From Ruminobacter sp964520475 (GTDB taxonomy: Bacteria; Pseudomonadota; Gammaproteobacteria; Enterobacterales; Succinivibrionaceae): a stretch of DNA of 57,887 nucleotides. Positions 24,334 through 32,290 of the stretch are shown piece by piece (within the stretch, counting starts at the first letter, position 1; every line of letters begins with the position of its first letter). The translations under genes were made by a program, and so were the position numbers. The stretch spans positions 1-57,887 of the forward strand of contig CAZFNS010000012.1 in assembly GCA_964520475.1 (NCBI GenBank), given 5' to 3'. The notes below the pieces were generated by a model. The model searched no databases, was not told the DNA's origin, and worked only from the letters and a program-made list of their open reading frames with translations.

Positions 24334-24876
24334 ATGAACGATATCGAATTCCTGCATTCACGCGTCAAATCGATCAGGGATTTCCCGAAGCCGGGAATCA
24401 TCTTCAGGGACATCACCTCCCTGTGCGAGGACGGGAAGGCTTTCCCGCTGATGTGCTCGGTGATGGCCGGGTATTTCGCCGGCGCCGGGGTGACCAGAGT
24501 CGTCGCCGGCGAGGCGCGGGGCTTCGTCTTCGGGGCGCCCGTCGCCTGCGCCCTGGGCTGCGGCTTCGTCATGGCCCGCAAGCCCGGCAAGCTCCCGCGG
24601 GAGGCGCTGAGCGAGTCCTACGCCCTCGAGTACGGCGTGAACACCCTGGAGATCCACCGCGACGCGCTGGCTCCGGGCGACCGGGTCCTGATCGTCGACG
24701 ATCTCATCGCCACGGGCGGCACGGCCGAGGCGCAGATCAAACTCGTGAGAAAACTCGGGGCGGAGATCGCCGGGGCGGTCTTCGCCATCAGCCTGCCGGA
24801 TCTGGGCGGAGCGGACCTGCTCCGGGAGAAATACGGCGTGGAGTGCCGCGCCGTCCTGGAATTCCCGGGCAAATGA
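24334..24876 (+). CDS. apt: Adenine phosphoribosyltransferase
   Basis: 180 residues, normal length. The PRPP-binding motif VLIVDDLIATGGTAEAQ is intact, as are the N-terminal DFPKPGIIFRDIT and the KPGKLP loop that recognises adenine. Apt salvages adenine to AMP. It is the first gene of the conserved apt-dnaX-ybaB-recR-htpG-adk run, as in E. coli. Ribosome binding is only moderately marked (GAGGGATCC about 17 nt upstream). Confidence 0.95.
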   Translation: MNDIEFLHSRVKSIRDFPKPGIIFRDITSLCEDGKAFPLMCSVMAGYFAGAGVTRVVAGEARGFVFGAPVACALGCGFVMARKPGKLPREALSESYALEYGVNTLEIHRDALAPGDRVLIVDDLIATGGTAEAQIKLVRKLGAEIAGAVFAISLPDLGGADLLREKYGVECRAVLEFPGK

Positions 24877-24907
24877 CCGGCTCCGGGCGCGCGCCCGGTG
24901 AGCCGCG

Positions 24908-24916
24908 TGTTATAAT
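24908..24916 (+). promoter_or_regulatory. dnaX: dnaX promoter, extended -10
   Basis: TGTTATAAT, an extended -10 between apt and dnaX followed by eight T. No -35 is needed for this class. Predicted start near 24923, a 57-nt leader. Confidence 0.6.
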
Positions 24917-24979
24917 TTTTTTCCGGGCGGATACCGCCGGGAGCGTTTTGAGCGACGTTTTGAGCGAAAGTAAAGTCAG

Positions 24980-27766
24980 ATGGCCGATTACACCGTTTTA
25001 GCGAGAAAATACCGTCCGCAGACGTTTGAGGACATGGCGGGGCAGCCGCACGTCCTGGCCGCCCTGAAAAACTCGCTCGCCTCGGGCCGCGTCCACCACG
25101 CCTACCTGCTCACCGGCACCCGGGGCGTGGGCAAGACCACCATCGCCCGCATCCTGGCCAAGTGCTTCAACTGCGAAAAGGGCGTCACGCCCGAGCCCTG
25201 CGGGGTCTGCGCGAGCTGCCGCGCCATAACCGACGGGACTTTCCCCGACCTCATCGAAATCGACGCCGCCTCGCGGACCAAAGTCGAGGACACCCGCGAA
25301 ATTCTGGAAAACGTGCAGTACAAGCCCGTCGCCGGCCGGTACAAGATCTATATCATCGACGAAGTGCACATGCTGTCGGCGAGCTCCTTCAACGCCCTGC
25401 TGAAGACCCTCGAGGAGCCGCCCGAGTACGTCAAATTCATCCTCGCCACCACGGATCCCCAGAAGCTGCCCGTCACGGTCGTTTCCCGCTGCCTCCAGTT
25501 CCAGCTGAGGGCGCTTTCGGCCGAGGACATCGGCCGCCGCCTGAAATTCGTGCTCGGCGCCGAGAACATTCCCTGCGAGGAAGAGGGGCTCGCCGAGATC
25601 GCCCGGGCCGCGGGCGGCTCCATGCGCGACGCCCTCAGCCTGGCCGACCAGGCCATAGCCGCGGGAGGCGGGCGGGTCACCCTCGCCGGGGTGCGCGGCA
25701 TGATCGGCTCCCTCGATTCCTCGTATCTCGAGGAACTCCTCCGGGTGGTCGCCGAAAACGACGGGGCCGGCCTGCCCGCCGCGCTGGAAACCGTCGCGTC
25801 CGTGACCCCCGATTTCGACCGGCTCCATATCAGCCTCGCCCGGGCGTTCCACGACATCGCCCTGTACCAGATGATCGGCGGTTCGGCCTGCGACGGCCGG
25901 TTAAGCCCGGAAACGGTCGCCGGCTTCGCCGCCCGCTTCAGCCCCGAGGAGCTCCAGCTCTACTACCAGATCGCCCTCGAGGGCCGGAGGGAGCTTCCCT
26001 TCGCCCCCGACGGGCTTTCCGCGTTCGAAATGACCATGCTGCGCCTGCTGGCCTTCAATTTAAAAAAAAAAACCGTAGCCTTCCGCAAGGTTGAGTTTCC
26101 CGATCTGGCGGCGGACGGCATCGACGATCCGGTCCTGCGGCTCGGCGACGCCGCCCGCGCGGCGGAGCGGGAAAAACGGCTCCGTCCCGAGCCGCCCGCG
26201 CCGCGTCCCGCGGCCTCCGCCTCTGCCCCGGAATCCCGCGATCCTTCTTCCGGAGACGAAATCATCCGCGGATACGATGAGCTGTTCGCCTACATGGAGC
26301 TGCTCGACCGGGAGATAGCCAGGCAGGAAGCCGAAACCGCCGCCCGCCGGAGCAGCGCCGAAAGCACGGAGCGCCGGGCCCTGCGGGAGAGGAGGCGGGA
26401 GGAGTCCCTCCGGCGCGGTTCGGAGCCGCGCGCCGCGGCGGGCGATCCGGAAACCGGCGCGGCCGGGGTTCCCGCCGGCGGGGCGCCGGCCGCTGCCGGC
26501 GGTTTGCCTGCGGCGGAGCCGGCCCCGCCTCCCGAAGCGCCCGCGCCCGCGCCCGAAGATCCCGCGGCGGCGGGTTCGGACGGAGCCGGGTTCCGGCCGC
26601 GTTCCGGGAGTCGCGAAAGCCCGGCCGGAGCCGGGAACGCCGGCCGGGTTTACGAACCGCGCGTGCCGCCGCCCCCGGAGCCGGGGAACGGCGCCGGTTC
26701 TTACCCGCCCGCCCCGGCCGGGGCGCCCGGGGAGTACGGGCGGTCCGCGGCGGGCCCCGAAGAGGGCGGCTTCCGGCCGCGTTCCGGGAATTACGGCGGC
26801 CCGGCCGGAGCGGGGGACGCCGGCGGGGCTTACGGGCCGTATATGCCTCCGCCTCCCGGGGCCGCCGGGGACGGCGCCGGTTCTTACCCGCCCGCCCCGG
26901 CCGGGGCGCCCGGGGAGTACGGGCGGTCCGCGGCGGGCCCCGAAGAGGGCGGCTTCCGGCCGCGTTCCGGGAATTACGGCGGCCCGGCCGGAGCGGGGGA
27001 CGCCGGCGGGGCTTACGGGCCGTATACGCCTCCGCCTCCCGGGGCCGCCGGGGACGGCGCCGGGTTCCCGCCCGGGGCTTACGGACCGGCCGCGCCGGCG
27101 GGGGACGACGCTCCCGACTACGATCCCGACGAGGACTTCGCCGGCGCGGCCGGCGACGCGCCCGTCACGGCGCCGGACGATTTTGCCGCGGACGACGACG
27201 ACGAGGCAGACCGGGAGAACAGCGTGGTCTACACGGGTTTCGACCTCAGCGGGTCCATGAGCCGGGAAGAGCCCGCGGCGCGGGACCGCCCGCGGGAGCG
27301 GCGCCGGCTCGTCGGCGGGCGGGAAGTCCTGACCCCGTCCGACCTGCTCGGGACGGTCGACGATCCGTACGCCCGGGATCTGGCCGCCTCCGGCATCCGC
27401 CCGGAGAACCTCGTGATCCTCGCGAGCGGCGTCAGGACGTTCGGGGCGGCGGAAAACGACTGGATCGTGACCCTGCCCGCCGGGCTGCGGGGTTTCCTCG
27501 ACGACCGGGCCGGGCGGGAGATCGCGGACGCGATCCGGCGCGGCCTGGGCCGGGACGTCCGGATCTCCTTCGTTTACGCCGACGCGCCGGCGCTCCCCGG
27601 TTCCCCCGACGACCTCTGCCGCCGGCGCTACGAGGAGATGCGCGCGCGCGAGTACCGGAACATCACCGGGGATCCCGGATTCGCCGCGGCGCGGGACGCG
27701 CTCGGCCTCGACGCCGGGGCGGCCGCGCTCGAGCTGGTGCGGCCCGAGGAGCCCGCCGCCTCCTGA
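24980..27766 (+). CDS. dnaX: DNA polymerase III tau/gamma subunit
   Basis: 928 residues, much longer than E. coli tau (643). Domain I has the Walker A GTRGVGKTT, a four-Cys zinc module (CFNCEKGVTPEPCGVCASC) and IIDEVHML; domains II and III follow to about residue 365. A Lys-rich A11 run at codons 361-365 is a probable slippage site giving gamma. Residues 390-720 are a Pro/Gly/Ala-rich linker with a 61-residue tandem repeat. The last 180 residues form the tau-specific C-terminal domain that binds the polymerase alpha subunit. DnaX is the ATPase core of the clamp loader with HolA (5109-6152). Confidence 0.95.
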   Translation: MADYTVLARKYRPQTFEDMAGQPHVLAALKNSLASGRVHHAYLLTGTRGVGKTTIARILAKCFNCEKGVTPEPCGVCASCRAITDGTFPDLIEIDAASRTKVEDTREILENVQYKPVAGRYKIYIIDEVHMLSASSFNALLKTLEEPPEYVKFILATTDPQKLPVTVVSRCLQFQLRALSAEDIGRRLKFVLGAENIPCEEEGLAEIARAAGGSMRDALSLADQAIAAGGGRVTLAGVRGMIGSLDSSYLEELLRVVAENDGAGLPAALETVASVTPDFDRLHISLARAFHDIALYQMIGGSACDGRLSPETVAGFAARFSPEELQLYYQIALEGRRELPFAPDGLSAFEMTMLRLLAFNLKKKTVAFRKVEFPDLAADGIDDPVLRLGDAARAAEREKRLRPEPPAPRPAASASAPESRDPSSGDEIIRGYDELFAYMELLDREIARQEAETAARRSSAESTERRALRERRREESLRRGSEPRAAAGDPETGAAGVPAGGAPAAAGGLPAAEPAPPPEAPAPAPEDPAAAGSDGAGFRPRSGSRESPAGAGNAGRVYEPRVPPPPEPGNGAGSYPPAPAGAPGEYGRSAAGPEEGGFRPRSGNYGGPAGAGDAGGAYGPYMPPPPGAAGDGAGSYPPAPAGAPGEYGRSAAGPEEGGFRPRSGNYGGPAGAGDAGGAYGPYTPPPPGAAGDGAGFPPGAYGPAAPAGDDAPDYDPDEDFAGAAGDAPVTAPDDFAADDDDEADRENSVVYTGFDLSGSMSREEPAARDRPRERRRLVGGREVLTPSDLLGTVDDPYARDLAASGIRPENLVILASGVRTFGAAENDWIVTLPAGLRGFLDDRAGREIADAIRRGLGRDVRISFVYADAPALPGSPDDLCRRRYEEMRAREYRNITGDPGFAAARDALGLDAGAAALELVRPEEPAAS
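26062..26072 (+). promoter_or_regulatory. dnaX: Probable programmed slippage site in dnaX (A11)
   Basis: Eleven consecutive A after TT, read TTA AAA AAA AAA ACC in the tau frame. If the transcript loses one A the reading becomes K-P-stop (TAG at 26076-26078). If it gains one, or ribosomes shift by -1, it becomes NRSLPQG-stop (TGA at 26092-26094). Either way a product of about 365-371 residues ends just after domain III. E. coli makes gamma by a -1 shift at A6G; Thermus uses transcription slippage on A9. Three AAA codons in a row are odd in this GC-rich gene. Confidence 0.75.
26690..27055 (+). repeat. dnaX: Tandem 183-bp repeat inside dnaX
   Basis: Two nearly identical 183-bp units (26690-26872 and 26873-27055), each 61 codons. 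A degenerate half copy lies upstream (from about 26585) and the start of a third unit downstream (from 27056). They encode Pro/Gly-rich blocks containing EYGRSAAGPEEGGFRPRSG. The unit length is a multiple of three, so copy number can change without breaking the frame. Confidence 0.85.
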
Positions 27767-27801
27767 CGGGAAAGACGGTTCCGCGGGCGGGCGGCGCGGT
27801 C

Positions 27802-27829
27802 TTGACAGGGCGCGGGGCGCGCTTATAAT
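27802..27829 (+). promoter_or_regulatory. ybaB-recR promoter with consensus boxes
   Basis: TTGACA (27802-27807), 16 nt, TATAAT (27824-27829): both hexamers match the sigma-70 consensus exactly. Predicted start near 27836, an 83-nt leader before ybaB. A strong promoter here separates ybaB-recR from dnaX. Confidence 0.85.
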
Positions 27830-27918
27830 ATCCCGCGGGGCGGAGGGGCCGGGCGCGGCTCCGGGGCCCCCGCGATTTTGATTGTTCGTTAACTGTTCAC
27901 ACACAAAAGGGAATGCAT

Positions 27919-28251
27919 ATGTTTAATGGCATGGGCGGACTGGGCAACATGATGAAGCAGGCTCAGATAATGCAGGAGCGCATGAAGAAGGCTCAGGACG
28001 AGATCGAGGCCTACGAGACCGTGGGCACTTCCGGGGGCGGCCTGGTCAAGGTGCGCATGAACGGCGCGCACCGGGTGCTCAAAGTCGAGATCGCCGACGC
28101 GGTGTTCGGGGACGACCGGGAAATGTGCGAAGACCTGATCGTCGCCGCGGTGAACGACGCGGTCCGGCTCATCGGCGAGTACTCGGCCGAGCGCATGGGC
28201 AGGGTGACGAACGGCATGTCCCTGCCTCCCGGGCTCAAGTTCCCGTTCTGA
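27919..28251 (+). CDS. ybaB: Nucleoid-associated protein YbaB/EbfC
   Basis: 110 residues. The ATG at 27919 (MFNGMGGLGNMMKQAQ) is chosen over one two codons upstream because AAGGG then lies 7 nt away rather than 1. The N-terminal helix (KQAQIMQERMKKAQDEI) and the small beta core are family-typical. YbaB is a dimeric DNA-binding protein, almost always encoded between dnaX and recR. Confidence 0.93.
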   Translation: MFNGMGGLGNMMKQAQIMQERMKKAQDEIEAYETVGTSGGGLVKVRMNGAHRVLKVEIADAVFGDDREMCEDLIVAAVNDAVRLIGEYSAERMGRVTNGMSLPPGLKFPF

Positions 28252-28290
28252 TTCCGGGGCGGGGAACGCCCCGTTTTGAGGTGAACGCAT

Positions 28291-28890
28291 ATGAAATTCA
28301 GTCCCCTGGTTGAGGAGCTCATCGCCGATCTGCAGATAATGCCCGGGATCGGCCCGAAGAGCGCCCAGAGAATCGCCTTCCACCTGCTCGACCACGGCCG
28401 CGAGGGCGCGCTGAAGCTCGGCAAGACCCTCGAGGAGGCCATGAAAAACGTCGGCTACTGCCCGGTGTGCCGCTCCTACAGCGACGGGGGCGTCTGCGCG
28501 ATCTGCGGGGACTTCCGCCGCCGGGAGAACGGCGTCGTCTGCGTGGTCGAAAGCCCCGCCGACGTCCTCGCCGTCGAGCGGACCGGCGAGTTCCGCGGCA
28601 CCTATTTCGTGCTGCACGGGCACCTGTCGCCGATCGAGGGCATCGGCCCGAAGGAGCTCGGGCTCGACGCGCTCGCCGCGCTCCTCGACGAGGGCAACTG
28701 CCGGGAGCTGATCCTCGCCACCAACCCGACCGTCGAGGGGGACGCCACCGCGCACTACATCGCCCATTTCGCCCGCCGGAAGAACGTGACGGCGACCCGG
28801 ATCGCCCGGGGCATACCGGTGGGCGGCGAGCTCGACTCGACGGACGGCTCGACGATCCTGCGCTCCCTGGCCGGCCGGAGCCCGCTCTGA
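28291..28890 (+). CDS. recR: Recombination mediator RecR
   Basis: 199 residues. An N-terminal helix-hairpin-helix (PGIGPKSAQRIAFHLL), the zinc finger CPVCRSYSDGGVCAIC and the Toprim motif VVESPADVLAVE with the IEGIGPKEL loop are all present. RecR works with RecF and RecO to load RecA on gapped DNA. It lies 39 nt after ybaB with GAGGTGAACGCAT before the ATG, so the two are co-transcribed. Confidence 0.95.
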   Translation: MKFSPLVEELIADLQIMPGIGPKSAQRIAFHLLDHGREGALKLGKTLEEAMKNVGYCPVCRSYSDGGVCAICGDFRRRENGVVCVVESPADVLAVERTGEFRGTYFVLHGHLSPIEGIGPKELGLDALAALLDEGNCRELILATNPTVEGDATAHYIAHFARRKNVTATRIARGIPVGGELDSTDGSTILRSLAGRSPL

Positions 28891-28911
28891 CGGGCCGGCC
28901 CGAAAATTTTT

Positions 28912-28939
28912 CTTGAAAAGACTCCATTAATCCCCATAT
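28912..28939 (+). promoter_or_regulatory. htpG: Heat-shock (sigma-32) promoter of htpG
   Basis: CTTGAAA (28912-28918), 13 nt, CCCCATAT (28932-28939). This matches the RpoH consensus CTTGAAA-N(11-16)-CCCCATnT with no mismatch. Predicted start near 28946. It indicates that the organism has an RpoH-type heat-shock sigma factor and that htpG is a member of that regulon. Confidence 0.9.
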
Positions 28940-28954
28940 ACATTTTTAGAAATT

Positions 28955-28982
28955 CGTTCCCCGGGCGGAAGGCCGGGGAACG
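28955..28982 (+). promoter_or_regulatory. Hairpin near the 5' end of the htpG mRNA
   Basis: CGTTCCCCGG, an 8-nt loop (GCGGAAGG), CCGGGGAACG: a perfect 10-bp stem starting about 9 nt into the transcript. It does not cover the ribosome-binding site (AGAGGA near 29018), so it is not a simple thermometer. No T run follows, so it is not a terminator. It might stabilise the mRNA. Confidence 0.6.
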
Positions 28983-29024
28983 TCCGGTTTTAAATGTGTT
29001 TTCGTAAAATTTTCAGAGGATTGT

Positions 29025-30926
29025 ATGAGCGAAGTTGAAAAGCACGGTTTCCAGACCGAGGTAAAGCAGCTGCTGGGCCTTCTGGCCAACAGCCTGTATT
29101 CGAACAAGGAAGTGTTCCTGAGGGAGCTTATTTCGAACGCGTCGGACGCCATCGACAAACTGCGGTTCATCTCCCTGGGCAAGCCCGAGGTGCTGGCCGG
29201 GGACGCCGAGTTCCGCATCCGCGTCAGCGCCGACAGGGACAAAAAGACCCTGACCGTCTCCGACAACGGCCTCGGCATGACCAGGGACGAGGCGGTTTCC
29301 CATCTCGGCACCATCGCCAAGTCCGGCACCGCCGATTTCCTCAGGAACCTGACCGGCGACCAGGCCCGGGACTCGCAGCTCATCGGCCAGTTCGGCGTGG
29401 GCTTCTACTCGGCCTTCGTGGTCGCCGACAAGGTCACCGTGATCAGCCGCTCGTACCAGGCGGGCGCGGACGAAGCCGTGTGCTGGGAATCCGACGGCAG
29501 CGGCGAGTTCGAGGTCAGCACGGTGACCAAGGCGGACCGCGGCACCGACGTCATCCTCACCCTCCGCGACGGCGAGGGCGAGTTCCTCGAGGACTGGACC
29601 CTGCGCTCGAACATAAGCAAGTACTCCGACCACATCAGCGTGCCGGTGCAGATGCTCGAGACCGTGCGGCCCGAGGGCGACGACGCCGACAAGAAGGACG
29701 CCGAGTACACCGAGTGGAAGCAGGTCAACGACGCCAAGGCGCTCTGGACCAGGAACCCGTCCGACATCAGCGACGACGAGTATAAGGAATTCTACAAGCA
29801 CGTTTCCCACGACTACGAGGATCCGCTCACCTGGACCCACAACCACGTCGAGGGAACCCAGGAGTACACCAGCCTGATGTTCATCCCGAAGCGCGCGCCC
29901 TGGGATCTGTTCAACCGGGAGCAGAAGCACGGCCTCAAGCTCTACGTGCAGCGCGTGTTCATCATGGACGACGCCGACGAGTTCATGCCGGGCTACCTGC
30001 GTTTCGTCAAGGGCGTGCTCGACTCGAACGATCTCCCCCTGAACGTGTCGCGCGAGATCCTCCAGAACAACAGGATCTCCGCCCAGCTGAAAAAGGCCTG
30101 CACCAAGAAGGCCCTGCAGATGATCGCCAAGCTCGCGAAGGACGAGGACAAGACCAGGTACGCGACCTTCTGGTCCCAGTTCGGCAGCGTGCTCAAGGAA
30201 GGCGTCGTCGAGGACTACGACAACCGCGAGGAGATCTTCGGGCTTTTGCGGTACGCGTCGACGAACGGCGGCGAGACCCCGGACGTGTCCCTGGACGATT
30301 ACATCTCCCGCATGCCGGAGAAGCAGAAGAACATCTACTACATCACGGCCGAGTCCTACCGGGCGGCCGCGTCGAGCCCCTACATCGAGACCCTGAAGAA
30401 GAAGGGCGTCGAGGTGCTGCTCATGTGGGAGCGCGTCGACGAGTGGGTGATGAGCCAGACCTACGAGTACAAGGAGAAGAAATTCGTCAACGTGTGCTCC
30501 CCCGATCTCGATCTCGGCGAGCTCGAGGACCAGGCCGAGAAGGACGAGCACGAGGCCAAGGCAGCCGAGAACAAGGATCTGCTCGAGCGCATCGGCAAGG
30601 CCCTCGGCGACCGGGTCAGCGAGGTCAAGGTGTCGGGCCGTCTCGTGGACACGCCGAGCTGCGTGATCGGCGACAGCGGGGTCGCGCTCACCGCCCAGAT
30701 GCGCCGGCTGCTCGAGGCTTCGGGCCAGAAGCTCCCCGAGGAGAAGTTCGTGCTCGAGATCAACCCGGATCACGAGCTGATCCGCCGCATGAGCGCCGAA
30801 ACCGACGACGCGAAGTTCGCCGACTGGGCCGAGCTGATCCTCGACCAGGCGCTGCTCGCCGACCAGCGGGGCCTCAAGGATCCCGTCGCCTACGTGAAGC
30901 TGGTGAACTCCCTGCTCCTCGCCTGA
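29025..30926 (+). CDS. htpG: Chaperone HtpG (bacterial Hsp90)
   Basis: 633 residues (E. coli 624). The N-terminal GHKL ATPase domain shows LRELISNASDAIDKL, DNGLGM and GQFGVGFYSAF. The middle and C-terminal dimerisation domains are complete; the PLNVSREILQ motif is intact. HtpG helps late folding of client proteins with DnaK. A sigma-32 promoter lies directly upstream. AGAGGA at 5 nt from the ATG is a good ribosome-binding site. A terminator follows the gene. Confidence 0.97.
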   Translation: MSEVEKHGFQTEVKQLLGLLANSLYSNKEVFLRELISNASDAIDKLRFISLGKPEVLAGDAEFRIRVSADRDKKTLTVSDNGLGMTRDEAVSHLGTIAKSGTADFLRNLTGDQARDSQLIGQFGVGFYSAFVVADKVTVISRSYQAGADEAVCWESDGSGEFEVSTVTKADRGTDVILTLRDGEGEFLEDWTLRSNISKYSDHISVPVQMLETVRPEGDDADKKDAEYTEWKQVNDAKALWTRNPSDISDDEYKEFYKHVSHDYEDPLTWTHNHVEGTQEYTSLMFIPKRAPWDLFNREQKHGLKLYVQRVFIMDDADEFMPGYLRFVKGVLDSNDLPLNVSREILQNNRISAQLKKACTKKALQMIAKLAKDEDKTRYATFWSQFGSVLKEGVVEDYDNREEIFGLLRYASTNGGETPDVSLDDYISRMPEKQKNIYYITAESYRAAASSPYIETLKKKGVEVLLMWERVDEWVMSQTYEYKEKKFVNVCSPDLDLGELEDQAEKDEHEAKAAENKDLLERIGKALGDRVSEVKVSGRLVDTPSCVIGDSGVALTAQMRRLLEASGQKLPEEKFVLEINPDHELIRRMSAETDDAKFADWAELILDQALLADQRGLKDPVAYVKLVNSLLLA

Positions 30927-30976
30927 TCCCGGCGGGAGCGGACGGGGCGCCGCGGCGCCCCGGAAACGGCGCCCCG

Positions 30977-31006
30977 GCCGCGCGGATTTCTTGTCCGCGC
31001 GGCTTT
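30977..31006 (+). terminator. Terminator after htpG
   Basis: GCCGCGCGGA, loop TTTCTTG, TCCGCGCGGC: a perfect 10-bp stem followed by TTTATT. The T tract is modest. The loop and 3' arm contain the -35 box of the adk promoter, so the two elements overlap. Confidence 0.65.
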
Positions 31007-31019
31007 ATTCGCTTATAAT
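30991..31019 (+). promoter_or_regulatory. adk: adk promoter
   Basis: TTGTCC (30991-30996), 17 nt, TATAAT (31014-31019). Predicted start near 31026, a 59-nt leader. The -35 hexamer lies inside the htpG terminator hairpin. Confidence 0.7.
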
Positions 31020-31084
31020 GATCGGGATTGTCTTTTCCGCGGCCCGTCGGGCCCTCTCACGTTATCGATTCGGGGTAATTTTTC

Positions 31085-31729
31085 ATGCGTATTATTCTTT
31101 TGGGCGCCCCCGGCGCCGGCAAGGGAACCCAGGCTCAGTTCCTGATGCAGAAGTTCGGCATCCCGCAGATCTCCACCGGCGACATGCTCCGCTCGGCCGT
31201 CAAGGCCGGCACGCCCCTGGGGCTCCGGGCCAAGGCGGTGATGGAGCGGGGCGACCTGGTGTCCGACGACATCATCATCGGCCTGGTCAAGGACCGCGTG
31301 GCGCGCGAGGACTGCGCCGGCGGCTTCCTGCTCGACGGGTTCCCGCGCACGATCCCCCAGGCCGAGGCGCTCGACGCGAACGGCATCGGCATCGACGCGG
31401 TCGTGGAGATCTGCGTGCCCGACGACGAGATCGTCGCGCGCATGAGCGGCCGCCGCGTCCACCCGGCTTCGGGCCGCACCTACCACGTGAAGTTCAACCC
31501 GCCCAAGGTCGAGGGCAAGGACGACGTCACCGGCGAGGACCTGGTCATCCGCAAGGACGACGAGGAGGCCACCGTGCGCAGCCGCCTGGCCGTTTACCAC
31601 GCCCAGACCGAGCCCCTGGCCGCTTTCTACTCGGCCAAGGCGGCGGAGAAGAAATGTCTTTACGTCCGGGTCGACGGCACCAGAAAGGTCGCCGAGGTCA
31701 GCGCCGAGCTCGGCGCGCGGCTCGGCTGA
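31085..31729 (+). CDS. adk: Adenylate kinase
   Basis: 214 residues, exactly the E. coli length. P-loop GAPGAGKGTQ at residues 7-16, QISTGDMLR, DGFPRTIPQAE, and the LID segment GRRVHPASGRTYHVKFNPPK of the non-zinc type. It converts AMP and ATP to two ADP. Downstream lies a strong terminator, closing the apt-to-adk block. Confidence 0.97.
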   Translation: MRIILLGAPGAGKGTQAQFLMQKFGIPQISTGDMLRSAVKAGTPLGLRAKAVMERGDLVSDDIIIGLVKDRVAREDCAGGFLLDGFPRTIPQAEALDANGIGIDAVVEICVPDDEIVARMSGRRVHPASGRTYHVKFNPPKVEGKDDVTGEDLVIRKDDEEATVRSRLAVYHAQTEPLAAFYSAKAAEKKCLYVRVDGTRKVAEVSAELGARLG

Positions 31730-31748
31730 CGCCCGCCCCGCGACGGAT

Positions 31749-31785
31749 AAAAAAACCGCGGAAGTTGCATTTCCGCGGTTTTTTT
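31749..31785 (+). terminator. Terminator after adk (bidirectional shape)
   Basis: CCGCGGAA, loop GTTGCAT, TTCCGCGG, followed by seven T and preceded by A7, so the stem can extend through A-T pairs. It is a canonical intrinsic terminator that would work in both directions. Confidence 0.9.
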
Positions 31786-31867
31786 GTGAAAATTCCCCCC
31801 AGGCGGCCGGCGGCGGTCCCGCCGCCGCCGGCAATCTTTTTCGCGTCATACCCGGGAAATTTCTCCG

Positions 31868-32287
31868 ATGAAAATTGAGCATGTGGCCCTGTACGTCCTC
31901 GAACTCGACGAGGCGAAAAACTTTTTCTGCAAATATTTCGGCGGCGCGGCGGACGAGGGCTATTACAACGTGAACACCGGGTTCAAATCTTTTTTCGTGA
32001 CCTTCGGGGACGGAACGCGGCTCGAGCTGATGACCCGGCCCGAGACGCTGCGCGCCCAGCAGTCGCTCGCGCGGACGTCCTTCCCGACCGCGGCCCTGAG
32101 CATGTACCAGCGGGGCTGGGCCCACATCGCCTTCGCGGCCGGCAGCCGCGCCGCGGTGGACCGGCTCGCGGCGGAGCTCGAGCGGGACGGTTACGAGATC
32201 CTGAGCGGCCCCGGGGTCACCGGGGACGGCTACTACGAGTGCTGCGTCTGCGGCTTCGAGGGCAATCTCATCGCGATCACCGTCTGA
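31868..32287 (+). CDS. VOC-superfamily (glyoxalase-like) protein
   Basis: 139 residues with the two-module beta-alpha-beta-beta-beta fold of vicinal-oxygen-chelate proteins. Candidate metal ligands are H5 (IEHVALYV), the Glu of RLELMTRP, the His of WAHIAFAAG and a Glu in YYECCVCGFEGNLIAI. Substrate unknown; members include lactoylglutathione lyases, dioxygenases and resistance proteins. It converges with sapF, the two stops being only 3 nt apart, so transcripts may overlap. Confidence 0.8.
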   Translation: MKIEHVALYVLELDEAKNFFCKYFGGAADEGYYNVNTGFKSFFVTFGDGTRLELMTRPETLRAQQSLARTSFPTAALSMYQRGWAHIAFAAGSRAAVDRLAAELERDGYEILSGPGVTGDGYYECCVCGFEGNLIAITV

Positions 32288-32290
32288 TTT

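Noticed and set aside
26690..27055. CRISPR-like array
   Set aside because: The repeat is a 183-bp coding tandem duplication within dnaX, without spacers.
28887..28912. Possible terminator between recR and htpG
   Set aside because: GGGCCGGCCC is a palindrome with almost no loop; the following A4T5 alone is not convincing.
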